The notes beneath the pieces were generated by a model that was not told the DNA's origin, did no database searches, and saw nothing but the letters and a program-made list of their open reading frames with translations. Positions 53,756-64,000 of a stretch of 64,000 nucleotides of DNA are shown here, in pieces. Position numbers and translations under genes: made by a program. Source of the DNA: an uncultured Chlorobiaceae bacterium (GTDB lineage Bacteria; Bacteroidota; Chlorobiia; Chlorobiales; Chlorobiaceae); assembly GCA_903836465.1 (NCBI GenBank), contig CAILRB010000014.1, forward strand, positions 1 through 64,000, in the 5' to 3' direction. How positions within the stretch are numbered: the stretch's first letter is position 1; every line of letters starts with the position of its first letter.

Positions 53756-54449
53756 CTAATAATTGAAAAATAAACCCCATAGCAGAGCAAAAACCGGAAC
53801 AAGAACTGGCAGTGAGTATTTGTAAATGTACTCAAAAAATCCAGGCACCTCAACCTTTGCCTGGAGACCAATATTCTTGACCATAAAGTTCGGAGCATTG
53901 CCGATATAGGTCATTGATCCGAAAAAAACTGATGCAAGAGATATCGCCATAAGATAGATATCGGAAGTCACATCGCCAGGAACCGGAGAGCGTATTCCCT
54001 CGGCAAATTGCTTTATATCAGAAACCTGGTTAATAACCACCCCGAATGGGAGAAAAATTAAACTCATTACCTCTCACCGCCTCCCTGTCAGCGCTTTTCC
54101 AGGCAACTGCCGCAAGAACAAACAGCAAAAGCTCGCGAATGCCGAAGGGAAGGTGAAAAATTTTCTGAAGACTGGGAAATCCGGGAATAACAGCAGTGTC
54201 AAGAAACACTGCTCCAATAATAACGGCAAGGATGATAAAGCTTTTACCTCCAACAATACTCACCCCGACCCCTGTTTACCGTTCCTTGATCACCCCCTTT
54301 CCTGCCACGGCATCAATAACCATAAACAAAAAAAGAAGAAAAGGCGTAACCAGCCATACTGGAGGAAGGTGATGGGGTGACTGCAACATAAAAACGGCAG
54401 ACACTGCTGCCGTTTTTACCTTCTCCAACGCTGGAAATGAATTACTCAT
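53756..54449 (-). pseudogene. Broken Na+/H+ antiporter (NhaD/CitMHS-like)
   Basis: Three pieces of one antiporter lie in order in different frames. Piece 1 (54449-54276, 57 codons) has SPHHLPPVWLVTPFLLFLF and ends at a stop. Piece 2 (54263-54030) has KSFIILAVIIGAVFLDTAVI, ELLLFVLAAVAW and GNEFNFSPI. Piece 3 (54067-53756) has SLASVFFGSMTYIGNAPNFM and the C-terminal KYSLPVLVPVFALLWGLFF. Intact homologues are over 400 residues, so central segments are deleted and frames are shifted. The gene is dead unless the pieces are sequencing artefacts. The region 53679-53755 between it and the HU gene holds nothing I can identify. Confidence 0.8.
54391..54418 (-). terminator. Terminator-like hairpin downstream of apt
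   Basis: On the minus strand AAAACGGCAG pairs with CTGCCGTTTT around a short loop, with Ts following, about 40 bases past the apt stop. It also lies inside the first piece of the dead antiporter, so it may be a coincidence of coding sequence. Confidence 0.5.
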
Positions 54450-54458
54450 ACCGCACTG

Positions 54459-54992
54459 TCACTCTCCTTCAAAATCTGTAAGGGAGTAAACATTGTATCC
54501 TTTTTCAAGAAGTTTTCTTTCCCCTCCGATATCGGGCAGGTTGACAATGAATGCCATCTCGGAAACAATACCCCCTACCTTTTCAACCAATGCTGCTGCT
54601 GCAAGAGCTGTACCTCCAGTGGCAAGCAGATCATCGACAAGCAGAACCTTTTGACCAGCTTCAAGTGCATCGACATGAATCTCTATCGTGTCGCTCCCGT
54701 ACTCAAGCTGGTATTCCTGCGATACAACTTCCGCCGGCAATTTTCCTGGCTTTCTGACAGGGACAAATCCCTTGCCAAGCGTGTAAGCCAATGCGCCTCC
54801 AATAATAAATCCTCGCGCCTCAATACCAACAATAACATCAAAATCCATGCCATCCTGAAGGTAGTGCTGCGTCAAACTGTCAATGGCCAGCCTGAACCCT
54901 ACCGGATCCTTGATGAGGGTGGTAATATCACGAAAAAGGATCCCTTTTTTCGGATAGTCGGGAATCGAACGAATGCGAGATTTAATAGGCAT
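54459..54992 (-). CDS. apt: Adenine phosphoribosyltransferase
   Basis: A 177-residue type-I phosphoribosyltransferase salvaging adenine to AMP. Signatures are FRDITTLIKDPVGFRLAID, IVGIEARGFIIGGALAY, FVPVRKPGKLPAEV and the PRPP loop VLLVDDLLATGGTA. The length is normal. It lies upstream of the broken antiporter on the same strand, 51 bases after mtaB's end. Confidence 0.96.
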   Translation of the reverse strand: MPIKSRIRSIPDYPKKGILFRDITTLIKDPVGFRLAIDSLTQHYLQDGMDFDVIVGIEARGFIIGGALAYTLGKGFVPVRKPGKLPAEVVSQEYQLEYGSDTIEIHVDALEAGQKVLLVDDLLATGGTALAAAALVEKVGGIVSEMAFIVNLPDIGGERKLLEKGYNVYSLTDFEGE

Positions 54993-55043
54993 GGATTGCG
55001 ATGATTTTAGTTAATAGTACTGAGGAGAAGAGAATGTGAGCAA

Positions 55044-56405
55044 TCAAGATAGCACTCTCCCTTTTAAATTCAAATCATCGTCCAAAGACTCGATGAAAAC
55101 ATGCAATTCATTTCCCGTCATGGTTTGTTTCAGTTCGCTGTCGGCTCTCTCAACCAATACCCTGAGATAGTTCCTTGTGTAGCCGCTGCATTGCTGAATA
55201 CCCTTTCGTAAGGGCCCAGATCCCTCAAAAAGAACGATGCACTCTTTTCCTGTATAGCGAGACTTAAAATAAGCCTCCTTTTGGCGACCAAGTTCTACCA
55301 ACCCGCTATAGCGCCGAGCGATCTCTTGGGGTGCAACAGGCTTCCGCTCATGGTTATCGATCTGCCGGGCAAGAGCTGTTCCGGGCCGAACAGAACAACT
55401 GAACACATGAAGATAAGCAAGAGGGAGCTCTTCAATAAACCGGAACATCTGCAGGAAATCCTCCTCAGTTTCACCCGGATAGCCAACCATCACATCAGCT
55501 CCGATGGCGCAATCGGGAATGCGCTCAACCAACAGTTGCACTCTTTCACGGTAAAGTGATGTATCATAGCAACGTCGCATAGCCCTGAGAATGGTGTCTG
55601 AACCGCTTTGAAGAGGAATATGAAAATGGGGAACAATTTTTTTCGATTGAGCAACTAAAGAAATCAGTTCGTTATCGACAACATCCAGCTCTGTCGAGCT
55701 GATTCGGATGCGGCTGACATTAACCTCTTCAAGCAGACGCAAAAGATCGCATAGTTCCACGCCCCCAAAACGGTAATCGCCAATATTGACTCCGGTAAGC
55801 ACTATTTCACGGTATCCGGATGACGCCAGAAGACGGGCCCGCTCAACAATCTGCTCTGCAGGTAACGATCGCGACTTTCCCCTCACCACAGGAATCACAC
55901 AATACGCGCACCCGTAATCACAACCATCCTGTATTTTTAAAAATGCGCGCGTTCTGTCCACACCCAAAGATGGAGGTAATGAATAGCCTGGATAAATATC
56001 TTTAAAAGTGCAAGAAGGTGTAACTTTGATAAAGAGCGGTGGTATTGTTCCGACAATATTATTGTTATACCAGTTTATGTCAAATTTATCGTTGCTGCCA
56101 AGAATTAAATCTATTCCATTTATTTCGGACAGTATTTGTGGATTTAACTGAGCATAACAGCCAATAACTGCTATCCGGCTGTCTGGATTTTTTCTTATAA
56201 TTCCTCTTATTTTTTGACGACATTTTCGTTCTGCCTGTTTCGTTACTGCACAGGTATGAATAATAATAAGATCAGCGCCGTCATCAATCGTTGATAGTTG
56301 CCATCCCTGTTTGCATAAATCATCAAGTATAGTTGAAGTTTCAGCATAATTCAGTTTACATCCAAGGGTTACCGCCGCAACTCGTTTTATTGTATGATCG
56401 TTCAT
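55044..56405 (-). CDS. mtaB: tRNA t6A methylthiotransferase MtaB
   Basis: A 453-residue radical-SAM enzyme that converts t6A37 to ms2t6A in tRNA. The N-terminal UPF0004 domain has VTLGCKLNYAETSTI, HTCAVTKQAERKCRQ and GCYAQLNP, whose Cys bind the auxiliary cluster. The radical-SAM motif is CDYGCAYC (about residues 164-171). The TLGCKLNYAE form separates MtaB from MiaB and RimO. The C-terminal TRAM-like part is short. Its substrate depends on the Sua5 gene also in this window. Confidence 0.92.
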   Translation of the reverse strand: MNDHTIKRVAAVTLGCKLNYAETSTILDDLCKQGWQLSTIDDGADLIIIHTCAVTKQAERKCRQKIRGIIRKNPDSRIAVIGCYAQLNPQILSEINGIDLILGSNDKFDINWYNNNIVGTIPPLFIKVTPSCTFKDIYPGYSLPPSLGVDRTRAFLKIQDGCDYGCAYCVIPVVRGKSRSLPAEQIVERARLLASSGYREIVLTGVNIGDYRFGGVELCDLLRLLEEVNVSRIRISSTELDVVDNELISLVAQSKKIVPHFHIPLQSGSDTILRAMRRCYDTSLYRERVQLLVERIPDCAIGADVMVGYPGETEEDFLQMFRFIEELPLAYLHVFSCSVRPGTALARQIDNHERKPVAPQEIARRYSGLVELGRQKEAYFKSRYTGKECIVLFEGSGPLRKGIQQCSGYTRNYLRVLVERADSELKQTMTGNELHVFIESLDDDLNLKGRVLS

Positions 56406-56574
56406 ATCGCTATTTTTCCTGCATTACCATACTTTGAAAACACTTTTATATATATATTAGAACAAATAAAGATTATCGAAAGCATCGAACGAATATCATC
56501 TTGCAGAGACAAAGATATTATCTTATATTTAAAACGAGTAATTAGTATGACTAAATTATCAAATATAATAAACT

Positions 56575-57030
56575 ATGAGTGCCATAAGAAAAGACATTGG
56601 ATCGCCTGACAAATATGACCTTTTCATTCAGAAGATCGATTATTTCCAATCACTTGTTGAAGAAAAGAAGGACCTGCAGGAAAAAATCAGCCAGATAAGA
56701 ACTGAGTTCAACGAAAAAATCAAGCCGTTGGAAGATGAACTTTCAACCATCATAAGAAAGCTGGAAACAAACCTTTCAAAACTTGAGGGATCTGCTCCTG
56801 TACAATCCAGCAATCAAAAATTTGGGCGTGGTGAGCTTGGAGCTTCAATCAAAGATTTACTCCGTTCAAATCCTGAAAAAACTTTCAAGCCAAGAGATAT
56901 AGCTGAGGCACTGAATACAAAAGGTACCGCAGTCAGTCTCTGGTTCAACAAATACGGCCAGGCTGACTCTGAAATCGAACGCATTCCGGCAGGAAAAGAG
57001 GGAAAGCGCTTTGTTTACAAAATAAAGTAA
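56575..57030 (+). CDS. Orphan protein with coiled coil and winged-helix-like C-terminus
   Basis: I do not recognise a named family. The first 70 residues form a coiled coil (VEEKKDLQEKISQIRTEFNE, KIKPLEDELSTIIRKLE). A Ser/Gln-rich linker (SAPVQSSNQKFGRG) follows. The last 65 residues look like a winged helix: SIKDLLRSNPEKTFKPRDIA, EALNTKGTAVSLWFNKY and RIPAGKEGKRFVYKI as the wing. It may be a DNA-binding dimer. It is divergent from mtaB (169 AT-rich bases upstream) and ends in a clear terminator. Confidence 0.65.
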   Translation: MSAIRKDIGSPDKYDLFIQKIDYFQSLVEEKKDLQEKISQIRTEFNEKIKPLEDELSTIIRKLETNLSKLEGSAPVQSSNQKFGRGELGASIKDLLRSNPEKTFKPRDIAEALNTKGTAVSLWFNKYGQADSEIERIPAGKEGKRFVYKIK

Positions 57031-57064
57031 TTTCCCGCACCAACATCCAGGAAAAACGGAACTG

Positions 57065-57094
57065 AAAGCGCATCACGGTGCGCTTTTTTTTCTT
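57065..57094 (+). terminator. Terminator of the coiled-coil/winged-helix gene
   Basis: AAAGCGCA (57065-57072) pairs with TGCGCTTT (57079-57086) around a 6-base loop and is followed by a T-run. The convergent rodA stop codon lies in the loop. Confidence 0.8.
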
Positions 57095-58332
57095 AAATCC
57101 AATCTTCCGTGATACCCAAGAGTTCTTTTATTGCTGCTAAAATTAAGTGCCAGTCCAACCATAATCATATTCCCGACCAGAGAGGAACCACCATAAGAAA
57201 CAAATGGCAGAGGAACTCCAATAACTGGAATAAGACCAATAGTCATCCCGATATTGATCACAACATGAATAAAGAGCAGAGAGACGAATCCTCCAAGTGT
57301 CAGCTCAACAAATTTATTTTTAATTGAAAAGATTGTCCAGACTAATCGTAAAATCAACACAAGATAGAGTGCCAGCAAAAGTGATGCGCCAAGAAAACCA
57401 AGTTCTTCGGCTATAACACAAAAAATGAAATCAGTCCACTGAGCAGGAATAAAACGCAGTTGCGTCTGTGTCCCCTGAAGAAATCCTTTACCGAACAAAC
57501 CACCAGAACTTATTGCTATTTTAGCCTGAAGTGCATTGTATCCTGCACCCTGTGGATCAGACATCGGATCGATAAATGTCTGTATCCTTTTTATCTGATG
57601 AGGTTTAAGTATTTCATTAGCAAAACGATGCAGAAATAAACTTGCAGAAACACCTGAACCAATAACAAACAACTGATGGAGCTTGAATTTCTTTTGCTGA
57701 AAGATCAATATTGCCATCAAAAGCAATGATATGCCAAGAATTAAATAAATATTGAAAAATCCCGAAATCATGAGAAGCAAAGGAAACAGCATCAGCATAA
57801 GGATATAGATATCAAAACCTGCCATAATAAGCATCGTAGCCATAAAGGGAAGCATGGTAAGCATTGTCCCCATATCCGGTTGCAGCATGATCAGCAAGAC
57901 AGGAATAAATGCTATTGCAAGGGCAATAAACAAATGCGGTATTGAACGAATATCAGTTTCATCATCGGAAAGAAATCTTGCCAGCGCAAGAATGGTCGTC
58001 ATTTTGACGATTTCAGAAGGTTGAAAGCTGAAATAACCTATTTTCATCCAGCTTGTCTGGCCTGCAATTTTTTTCCCGAAAATAAGAACAGCTACGAGCA
58101 GCAGTACTCCTACAGCATAAAAGATATAGGCATTATCTTTGAGAATACGGGCATCATTGAAATAAATTAACACCATAGCCAAAATACCAATCATACACCA
58201 TGAAAGCTGACGGTAAAACAACGAGGGGTCACCGGTGCCGTTGGTTGCACTATAAACAGCCATAAGCCCCAAAACAATAAGCCCTGCAGTCGAAACCAGA
58301 AGCCACTGATCAAGTTTGCTTTGATTTTCCAT
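57073..58332 (-). CDS. rodA: Peptidoglycan glycosyltransferase RodA
   Basis: A 419-residue SEDS-family membrane protein with about ten helices that polymerises lipid II for side-wall growth. Motifs are [15 protein letters not shown] (catalytic Asp about residue 154), [42 protein letters not shown] with AEELGFLG, and the end [14 protein letters not shown]. It resembles RodA more than FtsW by the [11 protein letters not shown] stretch. It is the only cell-shape gene here; the usual mre/mrd partners are not in the window. Confidence 0.92.
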   Translation of the reverse strand: MENQSKLDQWLLVSTAGLIVLGLMAVYSATNGTGDPSLFYRQLSWCMIGILAMVLIYFNDARILKDNAYIFYAVGVLLLVAVLIFGKKIAGQTSWMKIGYFSFQPSEIVKMTTILALARFLSDDETDIRSIPHLFIALAIAFIPVLLIMLQPDMGTMLTMLPFMATMLIMAGFDIYILMLMLFPLLLMISGFFNIYLILGISLLLMAILIFQQKKFKLHQLFVIGSGVSASLFLHRFANEILKPHQIKRIQTFIDPMSDPQGAGYNALQAKIAISSGGLFGKGFLQGTQTQLRFIPAQWTDFIFCVIAEELGFLGASLLLALYLVLILRLVWTIFSIKNKFVELTLGGFVSLLFIHVVINIGMTIGLIPVIGVPLPFVSYGGSSLVGNMIMVGLALNFSSNKRTLGYHGRLDLRKKSAP

Positions 58333-58426
58333 TTCAGTATTTGATTTACCCTTTTTTCTTTATCATGGCAGGGTATAATTTAGTATAGTATCGTGTAAAG
58401 AAGTTGAACCTTTCAAAAAAAATTTC

Positions 58427-59344
58427 ATGGCAGCATCTCCTTTTTCCTGCGGTTTCGCAATTATCATCGGCCCGCCCAATGCAGGCAAGTCAACGCTGCT
58501 CAACGAGCTTCTCGACTTCAAGCTCTCCATTGTAACGCCTAAACCGCAAACCACGAGAAAAAAAATCACAGGAATATACCACGATAAAAACTGCCAGATT
58601 ATTTTTCTTGATACACCAGGCATTATGAAGCCACAGCAAAAGCTCCATGAATCCATGCTCGGAGTTATTCGTGATACTCTTAAAGATTCTGATATCGTCA
58701 TTGCCCTTCTTCCCTATTCAGGCAAAAAAGATTTTGTAGACCGCGAGTTTGCAGAAGAACTCTTTAGTGGCTGGCTGAAACCTGCCGGAAAGCCGATTAT
58801 CGCCGTGCTCAATAAATCCGACCTCGTCAGTGAAGAGCGTCAACAACAGGCTGAAGAGTTCGTCAGGAAAACCTGGAACCCTGCTGCGGTACTCTCTGTT
58901 TCTGCATTGAAAGGCAAGAATCTTCCCCAACTCATTGAAGCTGTTCAGCCATTTCTTCCGCTCAATGAGCCACTCTATCCTGAAGATACGCTCAGCACCG
59001 CACCTGAACGATTTTTTGTCAGTGAAATTATCCGTGAAAAGATATTTCTGCTCTACGGACGTGAGGTTCCCTATTCTACCGAAGTGGTTGTTGACGAATT
59101 TCGGGAACAGCATGAAAATGACCCGACAAGAAAGGATCTTATCCGCTGCTCGGTCATCGTCGAACGTGAAACCCAAAAACAGATCGTCATCGGGCACAAA
59201 GGAGCTGCTTTGAAAAAACTTGGCCAGACAGCAAGAAAAGATATTGAAGAGATGCTTGGACGACCGGTTTTTCTTGAGCTTTTTATAAAAGTCCGCCCGG
59301 ATTGGCGAAAGAAAAACAATCTCCTGAAAAGTTACGGCTATTAA
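58427..59344 (+). CDS. era: GTPase Era
   Basis: A 305-residue ribosome-assembly GTPase acting at the 3' end of 16S rRNA. G1 is [16 protein letters not shown], with Pro-Ala where many homologues have Asn-Val. G3 is FLDTPGIM and G4 is VLNKSDLV. The C-terminal KH domain has [25 protein letters not shown] (quoted part: [20 protein letters not shown]), then [14 protein letters not shown]. It is monocistronic and convergent with rpsA, sharing a strong terminator. Confidence 0.95.
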   Translation: MAASPFSCGFAIIIGPPNAGKSTLLNELLDFKLSIVTPKPQTTRKKITGIYHDKNCQIIFLDTPGIMKPQQKLHESMLGVIRDTLKDSDIVIALLPYSGKKDFVDREFAEELFSGWLKPAGKPIIAVLNKSDLVSEERQQQAEEFVRKTWNPAAVLSVSALKGKNLPQLIEAVQPFLPLNEPLYPEDTLSTAPERFFVSEIIREKIFLLYGREVPYSTEVVVDEFREQHENDPTRKDLIRCSVIVERETQKQIVIGHKGAALKKLGQTARKDIEEMLGRPVFLELFIKVRPDWRKKNNLLKSYGY

Positions 59345-59385
59345 TGAAAAAAGCCTTCCCTGATCAAGAGAAGGCTTTTTTCATT
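59343..59385. terminator. Bidirectional terminator between era and rpsA
   Basis: A 16-bp perfect stem (59343-59358 with 59370-59385) has an 11-base loop. Core AAGCCTTC/GAAGGCTT is flanked by A6 and T6, giving U-runs on both strands. It overlaps the era stop codon. Confidence 0.88.
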
Positions 59386-59413
59386 ACCGTACAACAGCAG
59401 AGAGAAACTTGTC

Positions 59414-61198
59414 TCACGCTCTCTGCTCACCACCTTTCTTCTCAGCAGACTTGACGGGAGGCTCGAGCTCGGCAGTCGCCGCCTCAATCTCCTTTTTCTC
59501 ATTAGGATGAGCTGTCAGGTATGCTTCGATCTCTTCCTTGTTCTTGTCCTTAAAATATTCAAGAGCAGAAAGAATAATACGTTTGTTTTCCTTGTCGAAC
59601 TCAATGACACGCAAAGGAAGTTCATCACCAATCTTGAATGATGAATGGATATCCTTTACCCCACCCTGCAGCAGGTGCGATACCGGAACAAAACCGTCCA
59701 CGTCACCGGGAAGAATGACAATAACGCCCTTCTCGATGATCTGTGAAATCTGGCCAGGAGTCTCTGAGCCTACTGCATATTTCTGTTCGAACTCGCCCCA
59801 GGGATCTGGATTGATCTGCTTGTGACCAAGCGCAATACGGCGTGCGTGCACATCAAACTTGAGCACCTTCACTTCAAGTTCCTGATTCTTCTTGACCAGT
59901 TCACTTGGGTGACGAATCTTCTTGGTCCAGGAAAGGTCAGAAATATGGACCAGTCCGTCGACACCTGGCTCAAGCTCAACAAAGACACCGAAATCGGTGA
60001 TATTGCTGACTGTTCCTTTATGCAGGGAGTTTTCAATATATTTTTCGGAGAGCGCAATCCAAGGATCCTCGTTCACCCTCTTCATGGAAAGCGAAAGCTT
60101 GGTATGATCCTTGTCGATATTAAGGATGACACATTCAACCTCCTGTCCAAGAGTGACAAACTGACCTGGATGCTTGATATGCTGTGTCCAGCTCATCTCT
60201 GAAATATGGACAAGCCCCTCAATACCCTTCTCGATTTCAACAAAAGCGCCGTAATCGGTAATGGAGACAACGCGACCCTGAGCTTTAGAGCCAACAGGAT
60301 ACTTGATCTCAATATTTTCCCATGGATGAGATTCAAGCTGCTTCATGCCAAGCGAAACTCTCTTGCTGTTCTCGTCAAATCCGACAACAACAACCTTGAT
60401 TGGCTGATCAAGATCAACAACCTCTGAAGGATGGTTGATTCTGCCCCAGGTAATGTCGGTGATGTGCACCAGACCATCCAGGCCACCGAGGTCAACAAAG
60501 ATACCAAAGTCGGTAATGTTTTTGACGGTACCTTCAAGCACCATGCCCACCTTGATATTGGCAAGCATCTCTTCACGACGGGCTGCGTAAGCCTCTTCGA
60601 GAATAACTTTATGACTGACAACAATATTCTGGGTAACCGGATTGATTTTGACAACCCTGAAGTCCATGGTCTGGCCGACAAGTGCATCGAAATCACGAAC
60701 CGGCTTGACATCGATCTGCGAACCGGGAAGGAAGGCTTCGACACCGGAAAGAGAAACCGTCATACCACCCTTGACACGATTGATAATCTTGCCATTGATA
60801 ATGGTATCATTTTCAATTGAATCATAGATTTTGTCCCAGATTCTCAGGACATCAGCTTTCTTCTTTGAAAGAATAAGCTGCCCCATCTTGTCTTCAATGT
60901 TTTCAAGATAGACTTCTACATCGTCACCTACCTGTACCTCATCGTCATCCCTGAATTCAAGCAGGGAAACAATACCCTCCGACTTGAAACCGACATCAAT
61001 CGTAACATCCTTGTTGGATATTGAAACAATGCGGCCTTTGATAATCTCATCTTCGGTAATTTCATTGAGGGTGCTTGAATAAAGCTGCTCCATCAACGCA
61101 AGTTCTGCTGGCTCGTAATGGGCAAAAAATTTGAGTTTTTTTCTTGCCGGCCGTTCCTTGACCTTTTTTTCCTGTGCCTGTGTAAATGCTTCTGCCAT
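59414..61198 (-). CDS. rpsA: 30S ribosomal protein S1
   Basis: A 594-residue S1 protein with six S1 RNA-binding domains. Repeats are visible as [20 protein letters not shown], the third domain [23 protein letters not shown], then [40 protein letters not shown] and [19 protein letters not shown] (each quoted in part). It helps mRNA bind the 30S subunit. The C-terminal tail is Glu/Lys-rich. GGAAGG precedes the start. It lies 109 bases after cmk in the conserved cmk-rpsA order. Confidence 0.97.
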   Translation of the reverse strand: MAEAFTQAQEKKVKERPARKKLKFFAHYEPAELALMEQLYSSTLNEITEDEIIKGRIVSISNKDVTIDVGFKSEGIVSLLEFRDDDEVQVGDDVEVYLENIEDKMGQLILSKKKADVLRIWDKIYDSIENDTIINGKIINRVKGGMTVSLSGVEAFLPGSQIDVKPVRDFDALVGQTMDFRVVKINPVTQNIVVSHKVILEEAYAARREEMLANIKVGMVLEGTVKNITDFGIFVDLGGLDGLVHITDITWGRINHPSEVVDLDQPIKVVVVGFDENSKRVSLGMKQLESHPWENIEIKYPVGSKAQGRVVSITDYGAFVEIEKGIEGLVHISEMSWTQHIKHPGQFVTLGQEVECVILNIDKDHTKLSLSMKRVNEDPWIALSEKYIENSLHKGTVSNITDFGVFVELEPGVDGLVHISDLSWTKKIRHPSELVKKNQELEVKVLKFDVHARRIALGHKQINPDPWGEFEQKYAVGSETPGQISQIIEKGVIVILPGDVDGFVPVSHLLQGGVKDIHSSFKIGDELPLRVIEFDKENKRIILSALEYFKDKNKEEIEAYLTAHPNEKKEIEAATAELEPPVKSAEKKGGEQRA

Positions 61199-61283
61199 TA
61201 AGTTTTTTCCTTCCTCTCTTGTAAGTTAGCCTGCCTGCCGCGAGAGATATCGGCATGCGGTTTTAGGGTTAATGAATAAATAT

Positions 61284-61295
61284 ATGGTATACCAT
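61284..61295. promoter_or_regulatory. Perfect palindrome in the cmk-rpsA gap
   Basis: ATGGTATACCAT is a 12-base perfect palindrome about 90 bases upstream of the rpsA start. A second dyad, TGCCG with CGGCA (61236-61240 and 61251-61255), follows in the leader. S1 leaders are often autoregulated, but no function is shown here. Confidence 0.3.
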
Positions 61296-61307
61296 GCCGA
61301 AATATCT

Positions 61308-62030
61308 TTAACGGCAATCCTTCTCTCTCTGCAATGCAAGATTGCACACTCTCTCCACCTGCTGCTCAATCGTCAAATCTGAAGTATCAATTTCATAAGC
61401 ATCAGGATGTTTTTTTAACGGTGCATGTTCCCGTTCGGCGTCATCACGATCCCTTCTCTTGATCTCCTCTTCAAGAACATCAAGATCCGGCATATCGCTT
61501 CCTTCGGGAGACTTTGCTATCAGTTCGGCATACCGACGTTTTGCTCTTTCGCGGGCATCAGCCACAAGAAAGATTTTCAGTTCGGCGTCAGGAAATACTA
61601 CGGTGCCAATATCCCGCCCATCCATGACAACGCAACCCTGCTTTCCAAGCTCCTGCTGCATCTCCCTGAGCCGGTCGCGAACAGGTTTAAGGGAGCTGAT
61701 AAAACTCACTTCCCGGCTCACCCGGTTATCCCTGATCTCAGCAGTAACATCTGTGCCATCAAGAAATACGAGATCACCGTCAAAACGTATGGCAAGACCA
61801 TCAAGTAAACTGGAAACGCTCTCAGAAGAGCGTCGCAAACCATCCAGAACCCCGTTCTGCAATGCCTTGAGAGTTACAGACCGGTACATGGCACCAGTAT
61901 CAATATAGGTGTATCCGAGCCGCTGAGCCACTTTTCTGGCTGTTGTACTTTTTCCGGATGCCGCCGGCCCGTCAAGAGCAATAATGATAGACTTTTTCCC
62001 GATTTCCTGTTTTACACGAGTACCGTTCAA
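61308..62030 (-). CDS. cmk: Cytidylate kinase
   Basis: A 240-residue (d)CMP kinase with P-loop [21 protein letters not shown], the CMP-binding region [35 protein letters not shown] (quoted part: [19 protein letters not shown]) and [10 protein letters not shown]. The C-terminus has the typical [17 protein letters not shown]. The order cmk-rpsA is conserved in many bacteria. Confidence 0.96.
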   Translation of the reverse strand: MNGTRVKQEIGKKSIIIALDGPAASGKSTTARKVAQRLGYTYIDTGAMYRSVTLKALQNGVLDGLRRSSESVSSLLDGLAIRFDGDLVFLDGTDVTAEIRDNRVSREVSFISSLKPVRDRLREMQQELGKQGCVVMDGRDIGTVVFPDAELKIFLVADARERAKRRYAELIAKSPEGSDMPDLDVLEEEIKRRDRDDAEREHAPLKKHPDAYEIDTSDLTIEQQVERVCNLALQREKDCR

Positions 62031-62135
62031 TTAACCTGCTATTTTATAAAAAATATTTGCTTTTTCCAAACATATTGGTTACATGTTAAAACCCTTGTTT
62101 ATTAGGACAGCTCATTACAACATAACATTTATTTT

Positions 62136-63227
62136 ATGTCACTTCGCTGCGGCATTGTCGGATTGCCAAACGTCGGAAAGTCAACACTTTTCAATGCCAT
62201 CACTGCAAAACAGGCTGAAGCTGCCAATTACCCGTTCTGTACCATAGAACCGAATGTCGGAACTGTTCTGGTTCCTGACGACAGGATGCAGCAGATTGCA
62301 ACTATCGTAAAAACACCCACACTTGTGCCGGCAACCCTTGAAATTGTCGATATCGCCGGACTGGTCAAAGGTGCAAGCAAGGGCGAAGGTCTCGGCAACC
62401 AGTTCCTCTCACATATTCGGGAAGTCGACGCTATTGTCCATGTCGTACGATGTTTTGATGACGACAACATAATCCATGTTGAAGGAAGAATTGACCCTGC
62501 GGACGACATAGTTACTATTGAAACCGAGCTGATGCTGGCCGATCTGGACAGTATGGAGCGCCGGATTGAAAGACTCAGAAAAAACGCCAGAAAAGAAAAG
62601 GAGCTGCTTCTGCAGCTCGATGTTGCAGAAAAAATAATCAGCGGTCTCAGTGAAGGCATTCCTGTCCGAAAAATCCTTTCAACGGCAGAAGAGAAAGTTA
62701 TTGCCCGGCAGTTCTTTCTGCTCTCCTCAAAACCTATTCTCTTTGCTGCCAACGTCGCTGAGTCCGACCTTCCTGATGGAAACGGCTACACCGATAAAGT
62801 AGCGGAAATAGCAGCAGCATCCGGCGCAAAAATGCTGATCATCAGCGCAAAAACAGAGGCGGAGATCGCTGAACTGCCTGAAGAGGAACGCCCGGAGTTT
62901 CTTGAAAGCCTCGGGCTTCATACCTCAGGTCTCGATCGATTGATTAAAACAGCTTATGACCTTCTTGGCCTCCAGACCTATTTTACCGCAGGAGAAAAAG
63001 AGGTTCACGCCTGGACCATCCGCAAGGGCGCTGCCGCTCCGGAAGCCGCAGGAGCAATTCATTCTGATTTTGAAAAAGGGTTTATCCGCGCGGAAGTCAT
63101 GTTCTACCGTGACCTGATTGAGCTTGGTTCTGAACACAAGGTCAAGGAAGCTGGAAAGCTCCGCTCGGAAGGCAAAGAATACATTGTCAAGGATGGTGAT
63201 GTGATTGTTTTCCGCTTTAATGTATGA
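62136..63227 (+). CDS. ychF: Redox-regulated ATPase YchF
   Basis: A 363-residue OBG-type P-loop ATPase (Ola1 family). G1 is [19 protein letters not shown]3 is [20 protein letters not shown] and the altered G4 region fits ATP preference. The C-terminal TGS domain has [20 protein letters not shown] and ends [12 protein letters not shown]. It is linked to ribosome and oxidative-stress functions. The stop overlaps the murI start (ATGA). Confidence 0.96.
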   Translation: MSLRCGIVGLPNVGKSTLFNAITAKQAEAANYPFCTIEPNVGTVLVPDDRMQQIATIVKTPTLVPATLEIVDIAGLVKGASKGEGLGNQFLSHIREVDAIVHVVRCFDDDNIIHVEGRIDPADDIVTIETELMLADLDSMERRIERLRKNARKEKELLLQLDVAEKIISGLSEGIPVRKILSTAEEKVIARQFFLLSSKPILFAANVAESDLPDGNGYTDKVAEIAAASGAKMLIISAKTEAEIAELPEEERPEFLESLGLHTSGLDRLIKTAYDLLGLQTYFTAGEKEVHAWTIRKGAAAPEAAGAIHSDFEKGFIRAEVMFYRDLIELGSEHKVKEAGKLRSEGKEYIVKDGDVIVFRFNV

Positions 63228-64000
63228 ACACTGAAAGTCCAATCGGTATTTTTGACTCCGGTATTGGAGGACTCACGGTTGTCAAGGCGATCCAGGCAGC
63301 TTTACCCTTTGAACGGATTATTTACTTCGGCGATACAGCGAGGGTTCCTTATGGGCCGAAGTCAGAGATAACAATAAGAAAATATGCCGCTGACGATACC
63401 GCCATTCTCATGCGATATCAGCCTAAGGTAATTATTGTTGCCTGTAATACTGTTTCGGCGCTGGCCCTTGATATCGTTGAAAAATCTTGCGGCAATATTC
63501 CGGTCATTGGAGTGCTCAAAGCCGGTGCCAGACTTGCCGTGCAGGTCACAAAAAACAACCGCATCGGCGTTATCGGCACCCAGGCAACCGTCGGTTCTAA
63601 TGCTTATGCCCGAGCTATAAACGACCTCAACACCGACATAGAGGTCATCTCAAAGGCATGTCCTCTTTTTGTTCCCTTGGCCGAGGAGGGTTTTATCAAC
63701 CATCACGCAACAAAACTTGTTGCCGAACATTATCTTGCAGAGATGAGGAAGCAAGAGATTGATACACTGGTGCTTGGCTGCACGCACTATCCGATTCTTC
63801 GCGAGGTCATCGAAGCGACCATTGGCAGTGGTATTCGTATTATTGATTCAGCAGAAGCTGTCGCACTGAGAACCCGTGAACTGCTGCTTGAGTCCGGACA
63901 GCTCAATCGCTCTCTGAATACCTCTGTTCCTCATCTCCTGGTCAGCGATCTGCCTCAAAAATTCAGCATGCTCTATCAACTCTTCATGGGCTCAGAACTT
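63224..64000 (+). CDS. murI: Glutamate racemase, cut by the window end
   Basis: The first 259 codons, nearly the full usual length of about 265-275. It makes D-glutamate for peptidoglycan. It opens [20 protein letters not shown] with the catalytic-region Asp. [12 protein letters not shown], the first catalytic Cys in VACNTVSAL (about residue 73) and the second in LGCTHYPIL (about 186) are present. The start overlaps the ychF stop as ATGA, so the two are translationally coupled. No disruption is seen before the edge. Confidence 0.95.
   Translation, partial: MNTESPIGIFDSGIGGLTVVKAIQAALPFERIIYFGDTARVPYGPKSEITIRKYAADDTAILMRYQPKVIIVACNTVSALALDIVEKSCGNIPVIGVLKAGARLAVQVTKNNRIGVIGTQATVGSNAYARAINDLNTDIEVISKACPLFVPLAEEGFINHHATKLVAEHYLAEMRKQEIDTLVLGCTHYPILREVIEATIGSGIRIIDSAEAVALRTRELLLESGQLNRSLNTSVPHLLVSDLPQKFSMLYQLFMGSEL

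Noticed and set aside
54391-54418. Treating the hairpin as proof that piece 1 of the antiporter is non-coding
   Set aside because: The translation of piece 1 (HLPPVWLVTPF) matches antiporter N-termini too well, so both readings are kept.
1-64000. CRISPR arrays, toxin-antitoxin pairs or restriction-modification genes
   Set aside because: I looked for regularly spaced repeats and familiar motifs and found none.

Overview
The window is a chromosomal segment of a green sulfur bacterium (Chlorobiaceae, Chlorobium/Pelodictyon type). The evidence is a tmRNA whose tag reads ADDYSYAMAA, a CruA-type lycopene cyclase, a CrtC-type carotenoid 1,2-hydratase, a Rieske/cytochrome b pair with a fused long cytochrome b, a SudAB/NfnAB flavoprotein pair, and the general gene repertoire. 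No genus or strain is claimed.

Layout. 1-3150 is a decayed mobile region: an IS5-family element (left end outside the window), an IS3-family element with a programmed -1 frameshift site, and a tyrosine recombinase cut off by the IS3 copy. The integrase lies just beyond the 3' end of ssrA (3209-3608), a classic integration target. 3755-13484 holds housekeeping genes: YqgE, Bcp, a Nudix hydrolase, a haem-binding CxxCH protein, a site-2 protease, folP, smc, a HAD phosphatase, nusB and nth. 13481-22256 carries an orphan gene, Ppx/GppA, a polyprenol/phytol kinase-like membrane protein, Sua5, a large helix-hairpin-helix envelope protein, an RsuA-type pseudouridine synthase, scpB, hisA and hisH. 22431-33605 carries sudB/sudA, a NYN-domain protein, an efflux adaptor, hisI, menG/ubiE, ligA, cruA, a LolD-like ATPase and an alpha/beta hydrolase.

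33711-42010 is the most accessory-looking stretch. It holds an ArsR / thioredoxin-like / ArsP-type permease operon, an AraC regulator, a molybdate operon (modD-modA-modB-modC) behind a ModE-like palindrome, a pteridine-reductase-like SDR, and three small YqjD/YqjE-like membrane proteins. A very large GH13 protein follows (42175-45630). From 45730 onward come petB and petC, crtC, tRNA-Phe, gltX, ftsH, a half-size TauE/SafE protein, an HU protein, a broken Na+/H+ antiporter, apt, mtaB, a coiled-coil/winged-helix orphan, rodA, era, rpsA, cmk, ychF and the start of murI, which runs off the window.

How the parts connect. cruA and crtC supply two steps toward hydroxylated chlorobactene-type carotenoids. 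petC/petB is the quinol-oxidising complex, and menG finishes the menaquinone that would feed it. The mod genes supply molybdate. The small membrane proteins before GH13 look like an envelope-stress/anchor set. I found no CRISPR array and no recognisable defence system. The strongest leads are the ssrA-targeted island remnant, the ModE-like site with the modD and PTR1-like context, the divergent GH13 protein, and several lineage-restricted orphans.
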